A stretch of 64,000 nucleotides of DNA, taken from assembly GCF_044465595.1 (NCBI RefSeq), contig NZ_JBITLV010000003.1, positions 372,001-436,000 on the forward strand, read 5' to 3'. Source of the stretch: Spongisporangium articulatum. GTDB lineage: Bacteria > Actinomycetota > Actinomycetes > Actinomycetales > Kineosporiaceae. Under the pieces are notes generated by a model. That model was not told where the DNA came from, ran no database searches, and saw only the letters and a program-made list of their open reading frames with translations. Positions 1 through 9,588 of this stretch are shown here, one piece after another. The position numbers and the translations under genes were made by a program. Within the stretch, counting starts at the first letter, position 1; every line of letters starts with the position of its first letter.

Positions 1-308
1 GGGGCCACCAGCACCCCGGTCGCGGAGCCCTCCAGGGCGGAGCGCACGGCCGCCAGGCGCTCGTCGTCCCAGCCCGTGGTGCCGACCACGGCGTGCACAC
101 CGGCCTCGACGCAGGCCAGGACGTGCTCGAGAACCGTCGCAGGCACGGAGAACACGACGGCGACGTCGGCGCCCTTCAGGCCGGCCGCCACGTCGTCACC
201 GACGTCGAGCCGGGCGACCAGCTCTAGCCCGTCGGCCTCCTCGACCGCGGCGCAGGTGGTCGCCCCCATCCGCCCGGCGGCCCCGATCACGGCGACTCTG
301 ATGCTCAC
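1..308 (-). CDS. dapB: 4-hydroxy-tetrahydrodipicolinate reductase (N-terminal part, cut by window edge)
   Basis: The first ~102 residues of DapB, which reduces hydroxy-tetrahydrodipicolinate with NAD(P)H in cytoplasmic lysine and diaminopimelate synthesis. The N-terminus reads VAVIGAAGRMG, the glycine-rich nucleotide-binding loop of the family, and is followed by a D-V-G-D-D segment and AVVGTTGW, the family's conserved GTTG motif. The GTG at 308 is the start that places the Rossmann strand at the N-terminus. The gene is last in the run rpsO-pnp-M16 protease-dapB, on the same strand and about 19 nt after the protease gene, an order common in actinobacteria. The C-terminal substrate domain lies outside the window, so intactness cannot be judged. 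Confidence 0.93.
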   Translation of the reverse strand, partial: MSIRVAVIGAAGRMGATTCAAVEEADGLELVARLDVGDDVAAGLKGADVAVVFSVPATVLEHVLACVEAGVHAVVGTTGWDDERLAAVRSALEGSATGVLVA

Positions 309-327
309 GTGAGCAACCTACCGGGAC

Positions 328-1695
<1,368 letters not shown>

Positions 1696-1696
1696 G

Positions 1697-3946
1697 TCAG
1701 GCGTTCGCGCCCGCGGGCTCGTCGACCTTCTCGCCCTCGCCCGCCGCGGACTCGTCGAGGACCGGCACCAGCGACAGCTTGCCGCGGGGGTCGATCTCGG
1801 CGATCTCCACCTGGACCTTCTGCCCGATGCCGAGCACGTCCTCGACGTTCTCGACCCGCTTCCCGCCGACCATCTTGCGGATCTGCGAGATGTGCAGCAG
1901 GCCGTCCTTGCCCGGGCTGAGCGACACGAAGGCGCCGAACGTCGTGGTCTTCACGACGGTGCCGACGTAGCGCTCGCCGACCTCGGGCATGGTCGGGTTG
2001 GCGATCGCGTTGACCGCCGCCCGAGCCGCCTCGGCCGACGGACCGTCGGTCGCGCCGATGTAGACCGTGCCGTCGTCCTCGATGGAGATGTCGGCGCCGG
2101 TGTCCTCCTGGATCTGGTTGATCATCTTGCCCTTGGGCCCGATGACCTCGCCGATCTTGTCGACGGGCACCTTCACCGTGATGACCCGCGGCGCGAACGG
2201 CGACATCTCGTCGGGCTTGTCGATGGCCTCGGCCATCACGTCGAGGATGTGCAGCCGGGCCTCGCGGGCCTGGGTCAGCGCACCGGCCAGGACCTCGGCG
2301 GGGATGCCGTCGAGCTTGGTGTCCAGCTGGATGGCGGTGACGAACTCGGAGGTGCCGGCGACCTTGAAGTCCATGTCACCGAACGCGTCCTCCGCGCCCA
2401 GGATGTCGGTCAGCGCCGCGTACTGGGTCTGGCCGTCGACGGTGTCGGAGACCAGGCCCATCGCGATGCCGGCGACCGGCGCGCGCAGCGGCACCCCGGC
2501 GTTCAGCAGCGCCAGGGTCGACGCGCAGACCGAGCCCATCGAGGTCGACCCGTTGGAGCCGAGCGCCTCGGAGACCTGGCGGATCGCGTACGGGAACTCC
2601 TCGCGCGTCGGCAGCACCGGCACCAGGGCGCGCTCGGCGAGCGCACCGTGGCCGATCTCGCGGCGCTTCGGCGAACCGACGCGGCCGGTCTCACCCGTGC
2701 TGTACGGCGGGAAGTTGTAGTTGTGCATGTAGCGCTTGCGCGTCTCCGGGGAGAGCGTGTCGAGCTGCTGCTCCATGCGCAGCATGTTCAGCGTGGTGAT
2801 GCCCAGGATCTGGGTCTCGCCGCGCTCGAACAGCGCCGAACCGTGCACCCGGGGGATGACCTCGACCTCGGCGCTCAGCTGGCGGATGTCCCGCAGCCCG
2901 CGGCCGTCGATGCGGACCTTGTCGCGCAGGATGCGCTGCCGGACGATCTTCTTCTGCAGCGAGCGGTACGCCGCCGAGATCTCCTTCTCGCGCCCCTCGA
3001 ACTGCCCGCCGAGCTCGGCCTTGAGGGCCTCCTTCAGCTCGTCCGTCGCGGCCTCGCGCTCCTGCTTGTCCGCGATCTGCTGGACGGCGGCGGTGCGCTC
3101 GGCGCCCGCGGCCTCGACGGCGGCGTAGACGTCGTCCTGGTAGTCCAGGAAGCGCGGGTAGTCGGCGGTCGGCTTGCTGGCCTTCGCCGCGACCTCGTTC
3201 TGGGCGGCGCACAGCGCGGCGATGAACGGCTTGGACGCCTCGAGACCCTGGGCCACGACCTCCTCCGTCGGCGCGGTGGCGCCGGCGACCTTGATCAGGT
3301 TCCACGACTCGTCGGTGGCCTCGGCCTCGACCATCATGATCGCGACGTCGGAGCTGCCGTCGGCGTTGGTGACGACCCGGCCGGCGACGACCATGTCGAA
3401 CACGGCCCGCTCCAGCTCGGAGTGCCGCGGGAACGCGACCCACTGGCCGTCGATCAGGGCGACGCGCACGCCGCCGATCGGGCCGGAGAACGGCAGGCCC
3501 GCGATCTGGGTGGACAGCGACGCGGCGTTGATGGCCACGACGTCGTAGGCGTCGTCGGGGTTCAGCGCCATGACGGTGATGACGACCTGGACCTCGTTGC
3601 GCAGCCCCTTCGCGAAGGTCGGGCGCAGCGGGCGGTCGATCAGGCGGCACGCGAGGATCGCCTCGGTGCTGGGCCGACCCTCACGACGGAAGAACGAGCC
3701 GGGGATCTTGCCCGCGGCGTACATCCGCTCCTCGACGTCGATGGTCAGCGGGAAGAAGTCGAACTGCTCCTTCGGCTGCTTGCCGGCCGTGGTGGCCGAC
3801 AGCAGGAACGAGTCGTTGTCGAGGTAGACGGCGACGGCACCGGCGGCCTGCTTGGCCAGCCGCCCGGTCTCGAACCGCACGACCCGCTTACCGAACGAGC
3901 CGTTGTCGATGATGGCCTCAGCGGCCGTGATCTCCGGACCCTCCAA
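1697..3946 (-). CDS. pnp: Polyribonucleotide nucleotidyltransferase (PNPase)
   Basis: A 749-residue PNPase, the 3'-5' phosphorolytic exoribonuclease that also adds heteropolymeric tails. Two RNase PH-like domains flank an all-alpha linker. FFRREGRPSTEAILACRLIDRP lies in the first and GSNGSTSMGSVCASTLALL in the second. A KH domain (VIGPKGKMINQIQEDTGA, about 600-655) and an S1 domain (VGTVVKTTTFGAFVSLSPG, about 665-735) follow. The start is a TTG with AGGAGAG about 8 nt upstream. The C-terminal tail is acidic. It is preceded by rpsO and followed by the M16 peptidase at one-base spacing. In other bacteria pnp is often autoregulated through its leader; no such element was identified here. Confidence 0.97.
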   Translation of the reverse strand: MEGPEITAAEAIIDNGSFGKRVVRFETGRLAKQAAGAVAVYLDNDSFLLSATTAGKQPKEQFDFFPLTIDVEERMYAAGKIPGSFFRREGRPSTEAILACRLIDRPLRPTFAKGLRNEVQVVITVMALNPDDAYDVVAINAASLSTQIAGLPFSGPIGGVRVALIDGQWVAFPRHSELERAVFDMVVAGRVVTNADGSSDVAIMMVEAEATDESWNLIKVAGATAPTEEVVAQGLEASKPFIAALCAAQNEVAAKASKPTADYPRFLDYQDDVYAAVEAAGAERTAAVQQIADKQEREAATDELKEALKAELGGQFEGREKEISAAYRSLQKKIVRQRILRDKVRIDGRGLRDIRQLSAEVEVIPRVHGSALFERGETQILGITTLNMLRMEQQLDTLSPETRKRYMHNYNFPPYSTGETGRVGSPKRREIGHGALAERALVPVLPTREEFPYAIRQVSEALGSNGSTSMGSVCASTLALLNAGVPLRAPVAGIAMGLVSDTVDGQTQYAALTDILGAEDAFGDMDFKVAGTSEFVTAIQLDTKLDGIPAEVLAGALTQAREARLHILDVMAEAIDKPDEMSPFAPRVITVKVPVDKIGEVIGPKGKMINQIQEDTGADISIEDDGTVYIGATDGPSAEAARAAVNAIANPTMPEVGERYVGTVVKTTTFGAFVSLSPGKDGLLHISQIRKMVGGKRVENVEDVLGIGQKVQVEIAEIDPRGKLSLVPVLDESAAGEGEKVDEPAGANA

Positions 3947-4110
3947 GGGTCACTCTCCTGTCTGTCACTCCCCAGCACCCGTGTGGTGCTGCGGATCGGC
4001 AGGAGCGGCGTCACCGGCGGGCTCGGCCGGTCTTCGATCGAGGCCCACGGGGTTCAACCCCGGAGGCCACTACCGAGGACCGGAAGCCGGAACTCCGCTC
4101 CAGGTGTGGA

Positions 4111-4141
4111 ACAGGCCGTGACCCGAAGGGCCACGGCCTGT
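4111..4141 (-). terminator. Hairpin downstream of rpsO
   Basis: ACAGGCCGTG and CACGGCCTGT form a 10-bp perfect stem around an 11-nt loop just after the rpsO stop codon. There is no clear U-tract, which is usual for actinobacterial terminators. It may end part of the rpsO transcript or serve as a processing or stability element between rpsO and pnp. The remaining ~160 nt up to pnp contain no gene. Confidence 0.6.
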
Positions 4142-4147
4142 CTGGTG

Positions 4148-4417
4148 CTAGCGGCGCAGACCGAGCCGCTCGATGAGCGTGCGGTAGCGCGCGATGTCGG
4201 TCTTCTGCATGTACTTCAGGAGACGACGACGACGCCCGACCAGCAGCAGCAGGCCCCGCCGGCTGTGGTGGTCGTGCTTGTGCTCCTTCAGGTGCTCGGT
4301 CAGGTCCTTGATGCGCCTGGTGAGCATTGCCACCTGGACCTCGGGGGAACCGGTGTCACCCTCGGACGTCGCGTACTCGGCCATGATCTGGGACTTGACG
4401 GCAGCTTCAAGTGCCAC
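4148..4417 (-). CDS. rpsO: 30S ribosomal protein S15
   Basis: Exactly 89 residues, the standard length of S15. It carries the signature DTGSPEVQVAML and the conserved C-terminal run KHDHHSRRGLLLLVGRRRRLLKYM ending in LIERLGLRR. S15 binds the central domain of 16S rRNA early in 30S assembly. The start is the GTG at 4417 with GGGAGGA about 5 nt upstream. Longer in-frame starts would add a non-conserved extension. The gene lies between ribF and pnp, the usual order, and is followed by a hairpin. Confidence 0.97.
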   Translation of the reverse strand: MALEAAVKSQIMAEYATSEGDTGSPEVQVAMLTRRIKDLTEHLKEHKHDHHSRRGLLLLVGRRRRLLKYMQKTDIARYRTLIERLGLRR

Positions 4418-4548
4418 GAAATTCCTCCCGGAAGTCGCTGCGCGGCGCTCCGGGGCATATCCACCCGGGCTCTCTGGTTCCGCGGCCGATCTGACGGCCA
4501 TTGCACACTACCAGCGGGCCCAGGTCAGAGCCCAATCGCGACACTCCC

Positions 4549-5520
4549 CTACGGGGCCAGAAGCTCGCGGGCCCGGACGACGTCGGCGGCCATCTGCTCG
4601 ACCAGGGCCTCCACGCTGTCGAACCGTTCCGTGGCCCGCAGGCGGGCCACGAAGTCGACGGCCACCTGCTCGCCGTACAGGTCGAGGTCGGTGCGGTCGA
4701 GCACGTAGGCCTCGACCCGGCGGTGCCGGACGCCGTCGAAGGTCGGGTTGGTGCCCACCGAGATGGCCGCCGGGAGCCGTTCGCCCGCCGCGCGCACCAG
4801 CCACCCCGCGTAGACACCGTCCGCCGGGACCGCGCCGACGGCGTCCGGCCCGAGGTTCGCGGTCGGGAAGCCGAGCTCCCGGCCCCGGTGGTCGCCGTGC
4901 ACGACCTCGCCCTCGACCCGGTGCGGGCGACCGAGCAGCGCGGCGGCACCCTCGACGTCACCGTCCGCGACCAGCTCACGGACCCACGTGGACGACCAGC
5001 GGCGCTCGCCGTCCCCCTTCTCGTCACCGTCGTCGTCGTGCAGGTCGGGCATCACCTCGACGTCGAAGCCGAACTCGGCGCCCAGTTCCCGCAGGGTGTC
5101 GACGTTTCCGGAGTTCCGGTGACCGAACCGCATGTCGCCGCCGACGACCATCAGCTTCGCGCCGAGGGTCCGCACGACGACCTCCTCGACGAACCGTCGC
5201 GGGCTCCACAGGGCCAGGGCGTGCGTGAACTCCATGACCAGCACGGCCTCGAGCCCGGCCCCACCGAGCAGCTCGAGCTTGTGCCCGGTGCTGGTCAGGG
5301 GTTCGGGCGCGCGCTCCGGGTACAGGACGGCGACCGGGTGCGGTTCGAACGTGATGGCCACGGGGCGCAGGTCGAGCTCGCGGGCCCGCTCGACGACCAG
5401 GGCGAGAACGCCCAGGTGACCGCGGTGCACGCCGTCGAAGTTCCCGATCGTCACGACCGACGGACCGAAGCCCTCGGGGACGTCGGTCAGCTCGTTCCAG
5501 CGGGTGGGCGAGGTGGGCAC
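4549..5520 (-). CDS. ribF: Bifunctional riboflavin kinase/FAD synthetase
   Basis: A 323-residue RibF that phosphorylates riboflavin to FMN and adenylates FMN to FAD. The N-terminal nucleotidyltransferase domain begins VVTIGNFDGVHRGHLG, and FEPHP and VVGGDMRFGHRNSG follow. The C-terminal flavokinase domain contains HGDHRGRELGFPTANL and ISVGTNPTF. The GTG at 5520 is chosen because it leaves about 23 residues before the conserved strand; upstream sequence in frame is low-complexity and not conserved. In many actinobacteria truB lies immediately upstream. Here truB starts 18.5 kb away and an accessory block lies between them. Confidence 0.95.
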   Translation of the reverse strand: MPTSPTRWNELTDVPEGFGPSVVTIGNFDGVHRGHLGVLALVVERARELDLRPVAITFEPHPVAVLYPERAPEPLTSTGHKLELLGGAGLEAVLVMEFTHALALWSPRRFVEEVVVRTLGAKLMVVGGDMRFGHRNSGNVDTLRELGAEFGFDVEVMPDLHDDDGDEKGDGERRWSSTWVRELVADGDVEGAAALLGRPHRVEGEVVHGDHRGRELGFPTANLGPDAVGAVPADGVYAGWLVRAAGERLPAAISVGTNPTFDGVRHRRVEAYVLDRTDLDLYGEQVAVDFVARLRATERFDSVEALVEQMAADVVRARELLAP

Positions 5521-5789
5521 GCCGATACTCTGCCAGGTTGCCTGCCGAAGTCGTGCGCCGAGCGGGTGACGGCCGTCCGGACGAGCGTCGTAACGCTCAT
5601 GCCGCCCGCCGCGATGCCGACCGGGTAACCCGTGGGAGTCCCAGCTCCCTCGTTCGGCCCAGTTCTCGCGGCAGATCGCATTCAGGCCCACGAGCACCGC
5701 GCCGATGTGATGAAATCAACTCTCGTTGCGGTCGAAATCCTCTGGGCCGTGACTGAACGTGATTGGATAGGTACGTGCAAACGACGCAA

Positions 5790-5969
5790 ATGGCACCGAC
5801 GGAACCGTCATCTCCCACCGCCGGCCGGGCCCCGCTCCTGATGGCCCCGACCGGCACCCACTACTCGCACACCAGCGAGGGTGGTTTCTGCACCGTCTGT
5901 GGCAGCGTGTGGCCGTGCGCCCAGGCCGGCAAGGTGGCTTCCGTACCGCCGATGCGTCCTCGTTCCTAG
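5790..5969 (+). CDS. Small cysteine-containing protein
   Basis: A 59-residue open frame with GC-rich third positions through its centre, which suggests real coding. The middle reads FCTVCGSVWPCAQA, a C-x2-C-x5-C group followed by nothing recognisable. It could be a one-half zinc-binding module or a small soluble protein. The ATG at 5790 is the first methionine; a GTG at 5775 and a TTG at 5763 are upstream alternatives. The last 61 nt overlap, in another frame, the proposed start of the GT39 gene, so one of the two boundaries may be wrong. I do not recognise a function. Confidence 0.45.
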   Translation: MAPTEPSSPTAGRAPLLMAPTGTHYSHTSEGGFCTVCGSVWPCAQAGKVASVPPMRPRS

Positions 5970-7447
5970 GTCTCCCGAGACTCCCGCTCGGTTCCTGGCT
6001 GAGTGCCGGGGCACTCTTCAGCGTCCTCGCGCTGACCGCGGGCCGGTACGGCTGGCACCGCGACGAGCTGTACTTCGTGGTCGCCGGTGGCCACCCCTCC
6101 TGGGGGTACCCCGACCAGCCACCCCTGACGCCCCTGCTCGCCGCCGGCTGGAACGCCGTGGTCGGCGGGCAGCTGTGGCTGTTCCGACTGCTCCCCGCGC
6201 TGGCCGTGGCGGGCGTCGTCCTCGTCGCCTCGGCGACCTCCGCCCGGCTGGGCGGTGACCGGCGCACCCAGGTGGCGACCGCCGTCCTCACCGCCCTGAC
6301 CACCGCGGCGGTGGCGATGGGCCACCTGTTCTCCACCTCCACCTTCACCCTGCTGCTCACCGCGCTCACGCTGCTGCTGCTGGTCCGGGCCCTGCAGGAC
6401 GGCGGGCTGCGGGCCTGGCTGCTCACCGGCCTGAGCGCCGGCGTGGCCCTGCAGGCCCAGACGCTGCCGGCCCTGACGTTGCTCGCCTGCCTGGTCGGCG
6501 TGCTGGTGGCCGGGCCGCGCGAGGGGCTCCGGCGGCCCGGGCCCTGGCTGGCCGCGCTCCTCGCGGCCCTGATCGCCGCGCCCTACCTGGTCTGGCAGGC
6601 CGTCCACGGGTGGCCCCAGCTCGAGGTGGCCGCCGACATCGCGGCGGGCGGCTCGACCAGCTCGACCCCGCGCGCCGCCTTGATCCCGATGCAGCTGGTC
6701 ATGGTCGGCGTCTTCATCAGCCCCGTGCTGATCGCCGGGGTCTGGGCCCTGCTGCGCTCGCAGCGGTTGCGGGCCTTCCGCTGGCTCGGCCTCGGCTTCG
6801 TGGTCCTGCTCGTTCTTCTGGTCGTGCTGGGCGGGAAGGCCTACTACCCGTCGGGGTTCTACCCGGCGCTGCTCGCCGCCGGGGCGGACGTGACGCTGCG
6901 CTGGATGGACGGCGCGCGCCGGCGGCGTTGGACGGCGGGGGCCCTGGTCGGGCTGCACGCGCTCGGGACGGCGGTGGTGTGCCTGCCGCTCGCGCCCGAG
7001 GGGTCGGCGCTGTACGAGGTGTCCGTCGCCGCGAATCCCGACGCCGGGGAGACCGTCGGGTGGGACCGGCTGACCGCGCAGGTGGGTGCGGTGACGTCGA
7101 GGGTGACGGCGGCCGGCTCCCCCGCCGACGAGACCGTGCTGCTGACGGGGAACTACGGCGAGGCGGGCGCCCTGGAACGGGCCCGCCGCAGCGGAGCCGA
7201 CCTGCCGCCGGTCTACTCGGGGCACAACGCCTTCAGCATGCTCGGCCCGCCGCCGGGGTCGGCCACCACGGTGGTCGTGGTCGGGTACGAGCCGGGCACG
7301 CTCGGGGACTGGTTCACCGCCTGCCGGCCGGTGGCCACGATCGACACCGGGGTGGACAACGAGGAGGACGGCGCGAGCGTCCAGGTCTGCACCGGGCTGC
7401 GCCGATCGTGGACGCAGCTGTGGCCGCAGGTCACCCACTACGGCTGA
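5909..7447 (+). CDS. GT39-like multipass membrane glycosyltransferase
   Basis: About 512 residues with roughly ten hydrophobic segments in the first two thirds and a soluble C-terminal domain. The segment YGWHRDELYF followed by GYPDQPPLTP is the early loop typical of the PMT/ArnT-like superfamily (GT39), where an Asp-Glu pair contacts metal and the polyprenyl-phosphate sugar donor. Such enzymes move a sugar from the lipid carrier to protein or lipid acceptors on the outer side of the membrane. The substrate cannot be predicted. GTG 5909 gives the longest frame but overlaps the small upstream ORF, so the true start may be further in. It converges with the sigma factor gene 15 nt downstream. 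Confidence 0.8.
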   Translation: MAVRPGRQGGFRTADASSFLGLPRLPLGSWLSAGALFSVLALTAGRYGWHRDELYFVVAGGHPSWGYPDQPPLTPLLAAGWNAVVGGQLWLFRLLPALAVAGVVLVASATSARLGGDRRTQVATAVLTALTTAAVAMGHLFSTSTFTLLLTALTLLLLVRALQDGGLRAWLLTGLSAGVALQAQTLPALTLLACLVGVLVAGPREGLRRPGPWLAALLAALIAAPYLVWQAVHGWPQLEVAADIAAGGSTSSTPRAALIPMQLVMVGVFISPVLIAGVWALLRSQRLRAFRWLGLGFVVLLVLLVVLGGKAYYPSGFYPALLAAGADVTLRWMDGARRRRWTAGALVGLHALGTAVVCLPLAPEGSALYEVSVAANPDAGETVGWDRLTAQVGAVTSRVTAAGSPADETVLLTGNYGEAGALERARRSGADLPPVYSGHNAFSMLGPPPGSATTVVVVGYEPGTLGDWFTACRPVATIDTGVDNEEDGASVQVCTGLRRSWTQLWPQVTHYG

Positions 7448-7462
7448 GAGCGCGCACGGCCC

Positions 7463-8371
7463 TCAGGACACGACGTGCAGCTTCTCGGGGGCCAGCACCA
7501 GATCGATCGCCACCACCACCCCGTCCACGACCGTGACGGCGGCCGCTCCCCGGGGGCGCCCGGTTCCCGGCCCGGTGCCCGATGCGGCACCCGATGCGGC
7601 GCCCACGACGATGCCGACCGAACCGTTGATCAGGGCCACCCGGCACGTCGGCGCGAAGAACGGGCCGTTGGCCGCCGCCTGCCGGGCCACCGCGGCGCTG
7701 CCGTTGACCTCCGCCGGCGCACCCCGCCCGCCCGGCGACGCCCCCGGGTCGATCCGGAACACGGCGTCAGGATGCAGCACCTCGACCAGCGCGTCGAAGT
7801 CACCCCGCCGGGCGGCCGCCAGGAACGCCTCGACCACCTCGCGCTGCGCGGCCCGGTCCCGCTCGGGCTCGGGCGCGCCGCGAACCCGCCGTCGCCCCCG
7901 GCTGGCCAGCTGCCGTGCGGCGGGCACGGACGTGTCGAGCACTCGGGCGATCTCGCCGAACGGGAGGCCGAACATGTCGTGCAGGAGGAAGGCCAGCCGC
8001 TCGCCCGGCGTGAGGGTCTCCAGGACGACGAGCAGCGCCGTCCCGACCGCGTCGGCCAGTTCGGCGTCCCGGTCCGGGCCTGGCTGGGCCGACTCGACGT
8101 CCGCGATCACCGCGTCGGGCAACCAGGTGCCGACGTAGGCCTCGCGGCGCGCCTTGCGCGCCCGCAGCCCGTCGAGGCAGACCCGCCCCACGACCGTGGT
8201 CAGCCAGGCGGCCAGGTTGTCGATGGACCGGTGGTCGCTGCGGGCCAGCCGGAACCAGGTCTCCTGGACGGCGTCCTCCGCCTCCGCGGGTGAGCCCAGC
8301 ATCCGGTAGGCCACCGCCTGCAGCCGCGCCCGCTCCGCCTCGAACCGGGCCGCCAGCTCGTCGTCACTCAC
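7463..8371 (-). CDS. ECF41/SigJ-type RNA polymerase sigma factor with SnoaL-like C-terminal domain
   Basis: A 302-residue ECF sigma factor. Region 2 (YRMLGSPAEAEDAVQETWFRL) and region 4 (LTPGERLAFLLHDMFGLPFGEIARVL) are clear. They are followed by an NTF2/SnoaL-like domain of about 110 residues. Family marks of ECF41 are present in altered form: WLP in the linker, a PGGRG segment at the DGGGK position, and APEKL near the C-terminus for NPDKL. In ECF41 proteins the C-terminal domain modulates activity in place of an anti-sigma factor. The usual neighbour, a carboxymuconolactone decarboxylase or oxidoreductase target, is not adjacent. A GAASGAASGTGPGTG insertion in the SnoaL domain is unusual. 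Confidence 0.9.
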   Translation of the reverse strand: MSDDELAARFEAERARLQAVAYRMLGSPAEAEDAVQETWFRLARSDHRSIDNLAAWLTTVVGRVCLDGLRARKARREAYVGTWLPDAVIADVESAQPGPDRDAELADAVGTALLVVLETLTPGERLAFLLHDMFGLPFGEIARVLDTSVPAARQLASRGRRRVRGAPEPERDRAAQREVVEAFLAAARRGDFDALVEVLHPDAVFRIDPGASPGGRGAPAEVNGSAAVARQAAANGPFFAPTCRVALINGSVGIVVGAASGAASGTGPGTGRPRGAAAVTVVDGVVVAIDLVLAPEKLHVVS

Positions 8372-8399
8372 CTACGCCACCTCCTACTGTGGTGACGGT

Positions 8400-9515
8400 T
8401 CACCCGACGCCGATGTGACGGCCGGCGCCGATGAGTGCCTCGTAGAGGTCCAGGTGCCGGGCCGCGGCGTCGTCCCAGCTGTGCGACGCGGCCAGCGCGG
8501 CACCGAGGTCCGGGTCCGGGCCCGACCCGCGGACGGCGTCCAGCAGGCGGGCGGCGAGGCTCGCCTCGTCGTCGGCGTAGCTGACGCACCGGCCGAACAC
8601 CTCACGCAGGACCGGCAGGTCCCGGACGACGACGCGCCGGCGGGCGGCCAGCGCCTCCATCGCGGCGAGGCCGAAACCCTCGGCGGTGGAGGGGAAGGCA
8701 AAGGCCTCGGCGCCGGCGACGAGCCCCGGCAGCAGGCCGTCGGGGACCACGCCGAGCATGTCGAGCCGGACCCCGAGGATCTCCACCAGCGCGTCGACCT
8801 CGAGCCGGTAGTCGCGGTAGTCGAACAGGGTCTCGCCGCCGGCGACCAGGAGCCGGACGTCGGGTTCGGCGGCCTGCACGACGGCCATCGCGCGGACCAG
8901 CTCGAGCGTGCCCTTGCGCGGCTCGATGCCACCGACCGCCAGCACGTACCGGCCCAGCTGGGCCCGGGCCTTCGCCCCGTCGCCGATCGCGTGCGCCGCG
9001 GCGAAACGCGCCGCGTCGACGCCGTTGGGGATCACCACCGGCTCGATCCCCCAGCCGTCCCGAACCTGTCCGGCCACGAACGCCGAGACGCACACGTGGG
9101 CGACGGGTTCCACGATCGCCCGCTCGTGGCAGGCGGCCAGCTGCGGCGTGGTGAAGTGGTCGAGGTGGTGGATCGTGCGGACCCGGCCGGGTACGGCGTT
9201 GGCGGTGATGCAGTCCTGGGCGTGCACGACGTCGAAGCCGGCGCCGGCGGCCACGTGCGCGCGGAACGCCGTGCCCAGCAGCTCGATCGAGCGGGCGACG
9301 CGCTCGCCGACCGTCTCGCCCCCCACCTCGGGGTAGGGCACGGCCCGGACGTCGACACCGGGGTCGACGGGCCGGAAGAAGCCGGTGTCGCCGCCCCGGG
9401 CCAGGGTCCAGACCGTCACGTCCGCCCCGGCTCGGGCCAGCGCCTCGGCGAGTGAGAGGGTGTGGACGACGCCGCCGCGCGGCTTGGTCGAGTAGGTGAG
9501 CAGGGCGATCCGCAC
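8400..9515 (-). CDS. MSMEG_0565-family glycosyltransferase (GT4 fold)
   Basis: A 371-residue GT-B glycosyltransferase. The N-terminus MRIALLTYSTKPRGGVVHTL is characteristic of the MSMEG_0565 family, which co-occurs with Nit1C-type clusters. The donor-binding half has VGGIEPRKGTLELVRA and FPSTAEGFGLAAMEALA, the GT4 E-x7-E region. Start is a GTG. It is separated from the Nit1C genes here by fprA and the poly-G/C tract and runs in the opposite direction, so it has its own promoter, within the 73-nt space shared with fprA. The acceptor is unknown. Its role in Nit1C function is unclear and association is by genomic context only. Confidence 0.88.
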   Translation of the reverse strand: MRIALLTYSTKPRGGVVHTLSLAEALARAGADVTVWTLARGGDTGFFRPVDPGVDVRAVPYPEVGGETVGERVARSIELLGTAFRAHVAAGAGFDVVHAQDCITANAVPGRVRTIHHLDHFTTPQLAACHERAIVEPVAHVCVSAFVAGQVRDGWGIEPVVIPNGVDAARFAAAHAIGDGAKARAQLGRYVLAVGGIEPRKGTLELVRAMAVVQAAEPDVRLLVAGGETLFDYRDYRLEVDALVEILGVRLDMLGVVPDGLLPGLVAGAEAFAFPSTAEGFGLAAMEALAARRRVVVRDLPVLREVFGRCVSYADDEASLAARLLDAVRGSGPDPDLGAALAASHSWDDAAARHLDLYEALIGAGRHIGVG

Positions 9516-9567
9516 GAGGCCAGCATGACTGAGGTCACGCCCGTCCGGCGCACCCGGGCAAGGGTTG

Positions 9568-9586
9568 TTAGGTTAGGCTCGCCTAA
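9568..9586 (+). promoter_or_regulatory. Candidate IdeR/DtxR iron box upstream of fprA
   Basis: TTAGGTTAGGCTCGCCTAA differs from the classical 19-bp IdeR/DtxR operator TTAGGTTAGGCTAACCTAA at two positions. It ends 2 nt before the fprA ATG and lies in the 73-nt divergent space shared with the MSMEG_0565-type glycosyltransferase. Iron-bound IdeR would be expected to block transcription here, so fprA should rise in iron limitation. The position so close to the ATG suggests a promoter just upstream and a very short or absent leader. Confidence 0.75.
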
Positions 9587-9588
9587 CT

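Noticed and set aside
4049..4061. GGGGTTCAACCCC resembling a tRNA T-arm
   Set aside because: No acceptor stem, D-arm or anticodon arm can be built around it; it is a short palindrome only.
7443..7467. A weak hairpin between the convergent GT39 and sigma factor genes
   Set aside because: The stem has a mismatch in seven pairs and no supporting tract; too weak to call a terminator.
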